Shown piece by piece: positions 45,233-55,307 of a stretch of 64,000 nt of DNA. Each line of letters opens with the position of its first letter. The first letter of the stretch is position 1. The position numbers and the translations under genes were made by a program. The stretch covers positions 62,001 to 126,000 of the forward strand of contig MU405231.1 of NCBI GenBank assembly GCA_022836615.1, read 5' to 3'. The notes under the pieces were generated by a model. That model was given only the letters and a program-made list of their open reading frames with translations. It had not been told where the DNA came from and ran no database searches. This DNA comes from Annulohypoxylon bovei var. microspora (Eukaryota; Ascomycota; Sordariomycetes; Xylariales; Hypoxylaceae).

Positions 45233-46416
45233 GGGGAGGGCCGTGTGTTCAATATCTATCTGTATTCAACGGACATCCCCAAAATAATATCCCATTCGGT
45301 ATAATTTCTCTAGGTGCTATCGTACTTCCGCAGCCTTTTCTACTTGAGCTATATCGTGAGGTGATGTTTTAGCTGGAGTTGTGTTAGTTGTGTTACCTAA
45401 TAGCGAATGACGGCTGTTGGCGAGAGGATGTTACACAAATAAGCGCTAAGCATGCAATAGGTATTGGAATCAAATGTTACTGGCACTCTAGTCTATTATT
45501 TATAAGAGGTATGTCTAGCAACCACAATACTGGAAGTAACAGCCCGCATAACTCCGACGGATGCCTTAAAAGATAAAAGGAGAAAAAAATAAATTCGGCT
45601 AGGATTTCAATGCTCGGATTTCCGAGACCGAATGTCACTTCGGCGTTCTATATTAACATATAGCGGTGTAGTTATGTAGGATATTGACGTTTGCTTTACA
45701 TCTTGTGAGTCAATCGGTCATCTAGTAACCCACGAGGCTTTGAAGTAGAGGAAGGTGGAGTGGGCGGTGCGACAATAGATTATTGGTTATTCTGGAAGTG
45801 ACATAGCTCATAGATCGGGAATTAATACTAATGTGTATCGGAAGGTGCGGAGATAATAATGATATTTCATCTTATCTGATCCGCGCGCTTCGGATCTATC
45901 GGCGAACCATTCACGGTTAACGGGGTTTCGGCTCCGGAATCGGGGCAGCTACGTAAAGCAACCACAGCCCTTCCCTCGGGTTACCTAGGATATACTCGCT
46001 GGACAGGCACTAGATGCTTTAGGTATAGATGATACGAGAGGAGAATAACAAAGGACTCATACTAGTGGGGGTGACGCAATCCTGATCGGAGGTCAAGCAA
46101 GGTTGTCTGTCTAGGTACAGCTTCCACATGTGCTGAAAGTTATCTCCTTTGGCAAACCGCATTTTGCATTTTACGCCCCCCTCTGTTTGTTTGGATAAGA
46201 CGAGACAGTGAGTCGTAATATGTTACGAAGGAATATATAATATACCAGAATATTTAAATAGCCTTGTTTGCCGCCTTCGGTATTTGGTTCTCATCAATCT
46301 CTCTTTGTTCAGTAAGTGTCTTACCATAACTTCTTATACTTCTCCTCAGTTACTCACCAATACAACTCCCAGATATCTAACCCTCACTATTAGCTATTAC
46401 ACCAAGAATAGTCAAA
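45233..46416. other. Intergenic region, O-methyltransferase promoter
   Basis: No gene seen. A TATA-like stretch (ATATATAATATACC, then TATTTAAATAG) at 46232-46261, about 160 bases before the O-methyltransferase start, is a plausible core promoter. An A/C-rich leader follows it. Confidence 0.4.
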
Positions 46417-47504
46417 ATGAAGGAAGGAACAACATTGCTCTACACCACTGAGACGCTGGGTGACCGCGTCTCTAAGTACTCTGAGTCTATCTCAGTCCCA
46501 GTTCCTCAAAAACTCCGAGACTACCATGCCCGTATCTTCAAGGAGCGTGATGATTCCAACTACATGATCTCAACTTTTGAGTCTCAGGCTCTGATCTTCC
46601 TTGGACGTATGATCGGCGCTAAAAGAGGTACGTTAATCCCCGCCTTCCCCTTACCTCCCAAATGTCCACTTCCGAATAGGGGAGTCTGCAAGAACTATAA
46701 ATCAGTATCGTTAGCTAACACATTTCTAGTTCTTGAGATTGGCGTTTATGTTGGATACTCGGCTAGTACGTAATATCGAGCCGCCTCCCCCCCTTTTAGC
46801 CTGTCTCGGGAGTTGATTTACTATCCACATTTGCCAGGGAGTTATTTCCCCCGAGACATGCTCGAACCGCCTAGGTTCTTTTATGAGAACACGTGACTAA
46901 CTTCCTCTACTATAGTGATCTGGAGCCATGCTATCGGGCCCCAAGGCAAGGTCACGGGTCTCGAGTACGACGAAGAGTACTCCGCGCTGGCACTGCAAGC
47001 CGCGAAAGAAAACGGCTACAGCAACATCGAGGTCCATACCGGTGACGCTGCCGAGACGTAAGCAAGCCCTCTCCCCATTTCCTCCATCCTATCACCCCTT
47101 TTCTCCCTTGTATCAAGTAGTAAGAAGCACGCTAACTTCCCTTCGCCAGCCTCCCTAAGCTCGCGTTCCCCGATGAGCCGTACGACATCATCTTCATCGA
47201 CGCGAACAAGACGGGGTACCCGGGGTACCTCGCCAAAATCCTAGAGATGTCGCAGCCGGGCGCCAAGCAGCGGCTCCTGCGACCCGGCGGCATCATTGCG
47301 GCCGACAACGCGCTACGCCGCGGCCTCGTCGCCGACTCGAGCGCCGACAACCCGTGGCGCCCCGACGACTTCGAGACCGCGTGGGAGGGCAGCGCCGTCG
47401 CCGCCATCCGCAAGTATAATAAGGCGGCTGTGGAAAATAGCCGTCTGGAGACGTTTATGGTCCCGCTTTGGGACGGCTTGAACTTGGCCAGGCTTGTGGA
47501 TTAG
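46417..47504 (+). CDS. Class I SAM-dependent O-methyltransferase (caffeoyl-CoA type)
   Basis: Four exons, 46417-46627, 46730-46765, 46916-47057 and 47150-47504, give 247 residues; exon 2 is only 36 nt. The family transfers a methyl group from S-adenosylmethionine to a hydroxyl of a phenolic or similar small molecule, usually with a divalent metal. Motif I is VLEIGVYVGYSAMIW, assembled across the second and third exons; LEYDEEYSALA is the acidic loop that binds the ribose. GDAAET then LPKLAFPDEPYDIIFIDANK holds the metal-binding Asp, and LLRPGGIIAADNALRRGLV holds the D-N pair. The end DGLNLARLVD is close to the family's usual GLxxARK. Length matches the 220-250 residues typical of this group. 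No other biosynthetic gene is adjacent, so a stand-alone role is as likely as secondary metabolism. Confidence 0.9.
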
Positions 47505-48501
47505 ATTGTTGGGCGATATTTATTTGCTGAGGCTCGGCTAGGCTCGGCTAGGCTCGGGATGTTTAACTGATACGGTCTTTTTTATGTACTTACTTTATCA
47601 TCTAGACCACGCGGCTGTGTAGGGTGTTACGATGATATATTAGAATTAGCCTGCCGCTTTCGTCCTACATGAGGTTGATAGCGGCCTACTTGCATTAGGC
47701 ATGTACCTAGGTAGGACAGGGGCTGGATACATTACTCGCAGCGCCGCCGCCATTCGGTAACCAATTAACTCGTTGGCTACCGCTCATTTCAATCCTGTTG
47801 GTGATGATACTGTAAGGACCACATGTGCATTGTGTCACACACCATCACGGCGGGAGCTGAATTTCGCCACCCTTCCCGTGTCTTGGCACGGGTGACAATC
47901 TTAAGCCCCGCAAACGCCATCGTACTACTCAGTGGAATAAGATATCTACGAATAAGTGACTTCATAATAATGTCCTCCAGGCGGATAATGCGTGACGCAA
48001 GACTCGATAGCGACGAGAGGATCAGACACAGCAGTTAAACCCTAAGCCATAACTTACTAAGAAATAGTCCTCTCTAAATGTAAAGCTTCATCTTGAAGAA
48101 ATGCCCCGTCACGTCATCCCGTTCCGTGCCGGCCCCCAAATTACGGAGTAGCATCTTACATGCAGACTGCAGCCCCGGATGAAGCACAAGGTGTGATCGC
48201 CGACTGCGCCGCCTCCACCTCGGGATGTTGGTATATATCTGCAGCCTGCGCCCCAGGTCCGGAAATAGATGCTACCCAAGTAGGCTGATTCAATTAAATT
48301 AATTGTAACCGTAGTAGATTTTGATAAAATGTTGGAGTTTCAGCTTGCCATTATGTCTTTTGATTTTCCCTCCTCTCTAGTTTCTTGTGCGGGATGCGAT
48401 ATATCGATACTGCGTTACCAGTCAAATAACATGGTGAACGGATAGAAATAAGTAAGGGGAAGCAGCAAAGAAAATCGACTATCTCAATCAGTATCACAGC
48501 A
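47505..48501. other. Intergenic region with GGCTCGGCTA triplet repeat
   Basis: No gene seen. Just after the methyltransferase stop, GGCTCGGCTA is repeated 2.7 times at 47530-47557. ACCTAGGTAGG occurs at 47704-47714. Confidence 0.35.
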
Positions 48502-50046
48502 ATGCCCATCTTCCCTAAGCCCAATTACACAGGAGGCTTCAACAACACTCCCAGGAGCAACAAGCATGATGACATATCGCCAGCTGCATCGTGGCTCTCG
48601 GGATTTAAATTACCGCATGTTGTATTAGGCAAAGGAGATAAATCATCGTCCCACAAAAACCAAGACCCAAATCAGCACTCCGAGGGTGATGGTAAGAAGT
48701 CGTCCAAGACAAGCCACACAAAGTCTACGGCGGCGAGTACCGAGGAGCCATTAGTATCCTCTAGTTCGACCTATGGCGGAAGAGGTGGAGTAGGGAGTGG
48801 TAAATCGTCTACAGCAACAGAAAAAACGACACAGACTGGAGGGGATACGGTGCAGATTAGTACTACTAGTAATAACGGAGACCCTACATCTAATGTAGGG
48901 TCTAGTGATGGACCGACGATAACTCCTATAGCTACCACACCTATAGGAGCTACCACACCTATAGAAGCTACCACACCTATAGATACTAGTACTAATACTA
49001 ATACTAATACTAGCACTGAGCCTCTAAGTAGTAGTACGAGCACAGAGAGCCCGTCATATACTAGCGCTGCGGAAAGCGAGACGCCTTATACCATCTCTGC
49101 AGGCACATTCACGCCTACCCTTGCACCTACTCCCGCTTCTACATCTACTCCTGCCGGTATATTAGATCCAACATCAACATCAGCATTAACATCAACATCA
49201 GCATTAACATCAACATCGGCATTAACATCAACATCGATTTCGGCTTCCTCAGCAAACCCCCAGGCCGGCAGCGTAGGCTCCGCTACTCACGCCAGCTCGA
49301 ACGCCCTCCCCGCATACGCCATCGCGCTCATCGTCCTCGCCGCACTGATGGGTCTCGCGTTCCTAGCCGCGCTAACCGTATTTGGCCTCCGGGAGCGCAG
49401 GCGGAAGAACGAGGAGGGGCGTGGGGAAGGGTCAGGGGTAGGCGACGTACCGGGAGAAGGTGGAGGGGGAGCGGGAGGAGGAGGGAAGAAATCCAATTAC
49501 TTACGCGCGGTCGGGAAAGCGGCGGCCGTGGCAACGGGGATAGCTGGTCTGCTCTGGGTCGCGAAGAAACTGCGCGGGAAGAGAGAGGAGGAGAACACAG
49601 AAGGCGAAAGAGCGTATCTTGAGGAGGTTGCGGCGTATGCGAAAATATGGGAGGGGCATGATTTAGGGAACGAGAAGGAATTGGAGGTGGAAGTGGCAGG
49701 TGGACAGGTGCATGAACGGGAGCAAGAAAGTGAGAGCCAGCTTTCGGATAATGCGGTGGTTATGAGTGCCGCACTGGGATATACGCCTGCGCCTGCGCCG
49801 GAACTAGTGACTGTGACTTCGCCGGTAAGGAGGAGCCCGTCTATGGTCTCGTCGCTATCGTCGTCGACGAGAAGTCAGGGACAGTACGAGAGGTTAGTCC
49901 CGTCACCGGTGACGGACGAGATGCCGTATGTTTGGAAACCACCGGTCCCATCGAATACCCAAGCAGGAGGCCTAGAAAATAGGGGGTCGGAAATAGGGGC
50001 AAGACAATCTGATATTCCAGCTGTATTAAGACCAGGAGGTAGTTAA
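48502..50046 (+). CDS. Ser/Thr-rich single-pass membrane protein, unknown
   Basis: An intronless 514-residue protein starting MPIFPKPNYTGGFNN. I do not recognise a family. Residues 60-255 are Ser/Thr-rich with tandem units: four ATTPI[GED] copies (DNA 48928-48982) and repeated ALTSTS (49171-49232). This region would be heavily O-glycosylated if outside the cell. A strong membrane segment, about residues 270-295 (AYAIALIVLAALMGLAFLAA), is followed by a basic stop (LRERRRK), then a Gly-rich linker. A second, weaker hydrophobic stretch (AVGKAAAVATGIAGLLWVAK) follows at about 334-355, then an acidic tail. There is no N-terminal signal peptide, so the membrane segment may act as a signal-anchor. 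The layout recalls fungal wall-stress sensors, but these have Cys-rich domains, absent here. Confidence 0.7.
   Translation: MPIFPKPNYTGGFNNTPRSNKHDDISPAASWLSGFKLPHVVLGKGDKSSSHKNQDPNQHSEGDGKKSSKTSHTKSTAASTEEPLVSSSSTYGGRGGVGSGKSSTATEKTTQTGGDTVQISTTSNNGDPTSNVGSSDGPTITPIATTPIGATTPIEATTPIDTSTNTNTNTSTEPLSSSTSTESPSYTSAAESETPYTISAGTFTPTLAPTPASTSTPAGILDPTSTSALTSTSALTSTSALTSTSISASSANPQAGSVGSATHASSNALPAYAIALIVLAALMGLAFLAALTVFGLRERRRKNEEGRGEGSGVGDVPGEGGGGAGGGGKKSNYLRAVGKAAAVATGIAGLLWVAKKLRGKREEENTEGERAYLEEVAAYAKIWEGHDLGNEKELEVEVAGGQVHEREQESESQLSDNAVVMSAALGYTPAPAPELVTVTSPVRRSPSMVSSLSSSTRSQGQYERLVPSPVTDEMPYVWKPPVPSNTQAGGLENRGSEIGARQSDIPAVLRPGGS
49171..49232 (+). repeat. In-frame 18-nt minisatellite in the membrane protein gene
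   Basis: An 18-base unit (ACATCAACATCAGCATTA) is repeated about 3.4 times with one or two changes (CAGCA/CGGCA), coding ALTSTS units. It is in frame, so copy-number changes would alter protein length without a frameshift. Confidence 0.8.
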
Positions 50047-50566
50047 TATCATAGTGCTCGGTTAGAAAAAGGGCTTAGGGAACTAAATGAAGCTTGGATT
50101 TCACTATGAAGATAGGAATGTCATTCTCGATTTCGTTCAATGAGGTAGGCAATGAGGTGTCCCCTTTAGTGCAATAAGCGAAGCTAGTTCACTGGGCCTT
50201 ACGCAGAGTATCGTCACTTTAGTGATGGACTATTTAATATTTTGAGTACAAAGCTACCTTCAAAAACATAGGATGATAATCAGAGCTATGATTCACTCCA
50301 CCTGATAGTTCTTTCAATATTGCTCCTATCTTAGTGAATAAGTGGAAGTTTGATTAAGTGACTAAGGCTTCAACTAGAAGGCATTTGTCAACGATTTGTG
50401 TAGATAACCGATTTTTCTATAGGCTCTAAGTCACTTGTAAATTTCATTCATTCACCGTGGATATCTAGAAAAAGAAAATAGGGATTATAAACCCATTCTA
50501 TTTTAATTGCCACCTCTCTGTTCCATTCCTAATGCTAAAGACAGCCCAACAAGAACATTTGTCATC
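50047..50566. other. Intergenic region
   Basis: AT-rich spacer between the membrane protein and the first gene of the three-gene unknown cluster. No feature beyond a possible promoter. Confidence 0.35.
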
Positions 50567-51325
50567 ATGAATGATCCCAATATGCCTAGCGACCCTCAAC
50601 CTGCTACACAGATGTCTCCCGAATATTACGCATCAAGGACTCAGCACCTCGCATTGCCCAAATCAAGCATAGAAAGATCTTTAAATGAGTATTTTCATGA
50701 AATCAGAGGGACTGTCGAGGGTATGGCCAATGATATCCTCCGACTTGGATCTCCACAATCCGGACACATCATTACACAATGGGATCTCCAGCAGGTCTAT
50801 ATCGATGTTACCGGCACTGTTGTCAAACACCATCCTTCTATGGCCGCATTCCAAGAGGGAGAGCCCAACTACGATACTAGTCAACATATATACGCTCCTG
50901 TCATCACGATTCAACTTCCACGAAAAGTTTTGGCCACAGATAAGCGAGTTATATTTCTCAGAGATGCCTTGCTCTACGACGAGAGTGGAGAATTTAGGGG
51001 TCCCCATGGGATTCCGTTTCGGCAACACCCAGTGTACAGCCAATTTACTCTAGAGTTCACCAATCCATACCCGAGCTCAACTACATCTAGCAGGAGTCTC
51101 TGGTGCCCATCAACTATGGCCTACCTCCCTGACCCAAATGAAATCTTCAACAGAGAACATACGAAACTTATCCTCCACGACACATGGGACGAAGCAGGTC
51201 TTCGGGACTGGGGCTCTCGCTATAAGAAGGCTAAAGAATTGCATGAGAGTCAGGGTGAATTAAAGGCCGATGAACAGAGGAGTGGAAGCACGCATGATGG
51301 AGAAATACTGGTACTGAAGAAATGA
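50567..51325 (+). CDS. Unknown protein, member 1 of a three-gene cluster
   Basis: Intronless, 252 residues from the ATG at 50567 (MNDPNMPSDPQPATQMSPEY). I do not recognise the family. The middle contains IYAPVITIQLPRKV, followed by a basic/aromatic stretch (RVIFLRDALLYDESGEFRG). The C-terminal part holds MAYLPDPNEIFNREHTKLIL then HDTWDEAGLRDWGSRYKKAK. Both parts have counterparts in the next two genes (ISPCISFTLP and VLHDTTIPDEAKAIYTKRIK; LAPVLTITLP and WVYLPSAG then RRWARTWGFE). There is no signal peptide, membrane segment or known catalytic motif. It is probably a cytoplasmic or nuclear protein of a fungus-specific family. Confidence 0.65.
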   Translation: MNDPNMPSDPQPATQMSPEYYASRTQHLALPKSSIERSLNEYFHEIRGTVEGMANDILRLGSPQSGHIITQWDLQQVYIDVTGTVVKHHPSMAAFQEGEPNYDTSQHIYAPVITIQLPRKVLATDKRVIFLRDALLYDESGEFRGPHGIPFRQHPVYSQFTLEFTNPYPSSTTSSRSLWCPSTMAYLPDPNEIFNREHTKLILHDTWDEAGLRDWGSRYKKAKELHESQGELKADEQRSGSTHDGEILVLKK

Positions 51326-51764
51326 AAATAACGGTGAAAGTATCTAGGTACACAGGAAGGAATAATCACAGTAAGATAATGAAACAAATAGTAATACATG
51401 GGTTGCAGGACGAAAATGAATCTTGGGCAAAGTTCGATTCGGGATGGGCTCAGTTGGGGGGGCTTATCTATCAGCTTACCCCTGAATCCGCGATCTTACT
51501 AACACCCCTACTATCAACGGAAGGGGTGACTTATTACAATTAAGAGATGCGACTGCGAATTCTAGAAAGCGACCTAGGAAATGGAAGTGGCTATCAAAGA
51601 AGGTCCAATGTAATAGTTCTGACTACGAGTTGGGGATTTGAACCTGAATTTATATTATGCCCTTACACACGTTGTTGAATATCTGGGCAAGAGTTAATTC
51701 TACTTGATATATCATCGCCAACCCTGTTACTATCAATTATTCAGAATCGGGACGTACATGAACT
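51326..51764. other. Spacer within the three-gene cluster
   Basis: A 73-residue frame (51322-51543) starts with an ATG overlapping the previous stop codon. It has no counterpart in the neighbours and is not called as a gene. Otherwise nothing is seen. Confidence 0.35.
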
Positions 51765-52553
51765 ATGGATGAAATCTGGAATGCCGTGGACATCATAGAA
51801 TGGTCGACAGGTGTTCAAGATAGGCTTAAGAGCAACCCCTCAGAAGATCTCGACAATCTGATCAATTCCGTCAAATCGCCCCCATCAGTTTATACATATA
51901 TTACCAACTCTACCGCCGAAGATTCCCAGAGCATCGAAGACGACGGAGTCGAATATTAGGAGAAACTGCTCGACTACCACTTCAAGGCTGCCGTAGAACG
52001 GTACTCTGCCTGGCCCCTCCCTCAATTGATAGAACACCTTGAAGCGACATTCAAAGAGTTAACGACATCTATCCCGGCAACGGTACTACAACGGGAATTA
52101 CGGCTGGCTAAGAAACCCGTCATAATATACAAGTTGGTGGGAAGATATCCGGGTTTCTTGCACACGAAAGAAGGAGCTAGGATTTCCCCGTGCATTTCCT
52201 TCACCCTCCCTAACAATTACCAAAATTACAGGAAACTATTCCTCAGAAAGAAAAAGAAACAATCCCGGGCTGTTGCGGATTATGTTCGCAACACCACCTG
52301 CGACGTTATTCGAAGACACGAGATTATAAAAAATCGGCATGGGGTTTCAATGGCGCAGCTTCTGGTGGTAGAGGTCTTCTTCGAAGCCTTTAACAAGCGC
52401 AGCAAACCGCACAGGTACTACACAAGACCAGGAATGGTATTTCTGTTGACAGCCGATAAGGAGAATGTCGTCCTCCATGATACTACAATCCCCGATGAAG
52501 CGAAGGCGATTTACACGAAGAGAATAAAGCCGAAAGCATATGAAGACCTGTAA
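51765..52553 (+). CDS. Unknown protein, member 2 of the cluster; interrupted by an in-frame TAG or a 72-nt intron
   Basis: From ATG 51765 one frame runs to the stop at 52551-52553 (262 codons) but contains a single TAG at 51957-51959. Either the gene carries a nonsense mutation, or a 72-nt phase-0 intron (51888-51959, GTTTAT donor, TTAG acceptor) removes it, giving 238 residues. The donor is weak, so the question stays open. The N-terminus is MDEIWNAVDIIEWSTGVQDR. After the gap come YHFKAAVERYSAWPLPQLIE, a helical stretch, then VIIYKLVGRYPGFLHTKEG, ISPCISFTLPNNYQNYRKLF and a C-terminal VVLHDTTIPDEAKAIYTKRI. The last two resemble parts of the neighbouring genes. No known domain is visible. Confidence 0.5.
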
Positions 52554-53233
52554 AGGAAAAAACGGGGAATCGGGTTCGTGGTTAGTAGGCATAACATAAT
52601 TAGAAATACAATAATTTGATTATTACACTTGACATCAAGGCTCGGTACTGACGTTATCTTCTAGAAAGAATCTCATTTATGGTGACCACTGGATATGGAA
52701 TGCTTATAAAAACTGAATTAGTTCTGTGAAATCTGTTTTGCTGAAGTGCCTGCTTGCTCACGGGTCGAGCGCTGGAACACCTACTCAACAACGTGAGACT
52801 AATAGCCAAAATTGTTAAGGGTAGATCGGTTTGATGAAACAGTGATTCAGAATCTTATAGAAGAGTGCTGATCAATTCTAGGTTATAATCTCAAAGTTAT
52901 CGTTAATCTTCATCACCTAATCATGGTCGCGATAGAGGGGAGGTAATACGAGAATGGGATGAATAGGGGCAACCGACCCATATGATCTCTGAACTGTAAA
53001 TACCATCCGATCATATGGGCTATGCATATTACACGTATCAGAATCTTGATGAGTCGTTGTAGAGATTTTAAGCATTTAAAACTGTACGATTCTTCAGACT
53101 TTTCTTCATCCTCATCTTTATCCTCATCCTACCTACGAGTTGGCTCATTCTAGTCCTAGAAAAGTACCAGGACATATTATTGTGAAGGAGGACGAAACCG
53201 ATCGACAAGAAGGCTAGAAGTAGTATTATAGCG
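52554..53233. other. Spacer within the three-gene cluster
   Basis: AT-rich, with no open frame of interest. CATCCTCATCTTTATCCTCATCC repeats lie at 53107-53129, just upstream of the third gene, and probably belong to its promoter or leader. Confidence 0.35.
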
Positions 53234-54595
53234 ATGAATAATAATAATTGGTACCCTGGTGGGATGCCTCCTTACCAGCAGCCACACCAGCGGCCGTACC
53301 AACAGGCGTACCAGCAAGGCTACCAGCAATCGCAACCGCAACCCAGGCTCCCTCCTCCTTCTAGAATTTCTCCTCAGCCAGGGTTGAATGTTGAAAGGGC
53401 CGAAGAGCGACAATGGCAGCCAGAACCACCCACACCACCAATGCAAGGTCCATACATGTCGGGCGCGCTGCCTACTGGGCCGTCTCCGGGCTACCAATAC
53501 CAGACTGGCGGAAACCACCTTGCTCCTCAACCTCAACCTCAACCTCACGCTTTCCATGATCCTCTTTTAAGTCATATGTCACAGGCCCCTTATTCTGGTC
53601 CTAACTTTAGTCTATCTTATTTAAATACCAATACCAGTCCCAATCCTCGACCTCGGCCTCGACCTGTTTCCCCTGCGGCTCACCATACTGCTCCTACCCT
53701 CCCTCCTCTCCATCATTTTCCTCAGCGTAGCCCTCGTCAACATAATTACGGTCCGCAAGCTGGTCTTCAACCGGAGCCTCAAGCTGCCCGTCCTCTCCAT
53801 CGTTCTCGTCACTCCGAATCTCGCCCTACCCACCGCCAACCCACCCCTAAATCGAGCCCTAAATCGATCCTCAAACAGCCTTCACCACAGCTTCAGCCTC
53901 AGCCTCAACCTCAACCTCCTCACCAGCACATGTCTAGCACCAACCCTCTATCCCCGCAGCTCTCGACGGAGCAGGACATCCTCATGCGCGGGCAAACCGA
54001 GCTCGCCCCCCTCACATGCGCCATCATCGAAGTCGCGGCCCACGAGTTCGCGCTCCCGCACACCGCCCCCGTCGGGGTGTCCTTCTCGCTCAGCCCCATC
54101 GACCTCGACCCCTCTCCCCCTTCATCCTGGCGTCTCGGCCCCGGCCCCCTATCCCTACGAACGGGCGCGCGCCTCCTTGCGCCGGTCCTCACCATCACCT
54201 TACCGCCGCGGTACCCGCCCCCCCTAACGCCGTCCGCCGAGCTGGCCAACCCGTTCCGCCCGCGCCCGCGCCCAGACACGGGGATCATCGCGGCGGCGGA
54301 GCGCGTGGTGTCGTCGCTGCGGTACGGCACGAGCTTGGGGCTGCCGCCGGCCGGGGGGCTACCGCTGCGCGTCGGCGGCGAGCTGTTCGGCTGCGCGTAC
54401 GTGGTGCTGGACGGCGCGGACCGCAGCACCATCCTGGCGTCGCTGACGTGGGTGTACCTGCCCTCCGCCGGCCGGCAGGGGCGCGAGCCGCTGTACCTGC
54501 GCGTGGACAAGGACGGCAGGGAGGGGCGGAGGCAGTTGAGGCGGTGGGCTAGGACGTGGGGGTTTGAGTTGGATGATGGGAGGGAGCGTAGGTAG
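53234..54595 (+). CDS. Unknown Pro/Gln-rich protein, member 3 of the cluster
   Basis: Intronless, 453 residues. The N-terminal half is low-complexity: MNNNNWYPGGMPPYQQPHQR, YQQ repeats, and many QPQPQ and RPRPR runs. From about residue 235 the sequence looks folded: LSTEQDILMRGQTELAPLTC, VAAHEFALPHTAPVGVSFSL, ARLLAPVLTITLPPRYPPPL, GELFGCAYVVLDGADRSTIL, LTWVYLPSAGRQGREPLYLR and RRWARTWGFELDDG. The LTITLPPRY and WVYLP then RRW parts parallel member 1 (50567-51325), which lacks the long N-terminal extension. DNA composition also changes at the boundary: 53940-54590 is very GC-rich, the first half much less so. No function is assignable. Confidence 0.65.
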   Translation: MNNNNWYPGGMPPYQQPHQRPYQQAYQQGYQQSQPQPRLPPPSRISPQPGLNVERAEERQWQPEPPTPPMQGPYMSGALPTGPSPGYQYQTGGNHLAPQPQPQPHAFHDPLLSHMSQAPYSGPNFSLSYLNTNTSPNPRPRPRPVSPAAHHTAPTLPPLHHFPQRSPRQHNYGPQAGLQPEPQAARPLHRSRHSESRPTHRQPTPKSSPKSILKQPSPQLQPQPQPQPPHQHMSSTNPLSPQLSTEQDILMRGQTELAPLTCAIIEVAAHEFALPHTAPVGVSFSLSPIDLDPSPPSSWRLGPGPLSLRTGARLLAPVLTITLPPRYPPPLTPSAELANPFRPRPRPDTGIIAAAERVVSSLRYGTSLGLPPAGGLPLRVGGELFGCAYVVLDGADRSTILASLTWVYLPSAGRQGREPLYLRVDKDGREGRRQLRRWARTWGFELDDGRERR

Positions 54596-55307
54596 GGGTT
54601 GGTGTTAGTGGTTCGTGCTGGGAATGACGGGCTCGGTGTCTACCTAGATTTAGGGGGTGGTTTCCGGTTTGATTTGATTTGATTGTAATGATAGATTATG
54701 TGGTCGGCGGAAGAGGTTGGTTGTACTATAGCATCATACCTGATACGGATATATTAGCCCATGACTTTTATTTATTTTACTTACGACGAATCACACGTGA
54801 TAGCCGATGTAGTGATATTTCGACGAAAACGTCTATTAGATTCATAAGTCGCTTTTTATTCTACAACTCTGCAACGGAGGGGTATGGTAAATCTCCATTG
54901 TCGGTCGTCGCCTAAATAGATAGGGAGACTAAAGGTAAACGGGGCGGAGATATTGAGGTACAATGGTGACCTCAAAAGATACCATACCTAAGCTCCCTAA
55001 GAGGGATCTTCCTCCGTATGTAGATACTTCGGCTAGATTGGTGGTTGATACAGTCATGTCCACAGCAAGACGCTGACGACTTGCGAATAGACTACCACCG
55101 TTACGCCCCTCCATTTTCCTCCTATTCCGAAATACCCTCACCATGCGCAGATACTTTTGATGCACCTTCATGACCGTGTCATACCAACGACACCTTGCCA
55201 CCAGTAGGTATACCAATCCCCCATTTGAACGTAAAATTTTCATTACACCCTACACCGGCAGTTTGATAGCCAGTACGGCAAATGTCGTATCGAGGCAGCC
55301 CAGCCTC
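54596..55307. other. Convergent intergenic region
   Basis: Between the stop codons of member 3 (+) and Ubp3 (-). No supportable gene; the open frame at 54929-55243 (-) lies in the presumed 3' untranslated region of Ubp3. Confidence 0.35.

Noticed and set aside
51322..51543. 73-residue frame whose ATG overlaps the preceding stop codon (ATGA)
   Set aside because: Stop-start coupling is rare in fungal nuclear genes and the peptide has no counterpart in neighbours.
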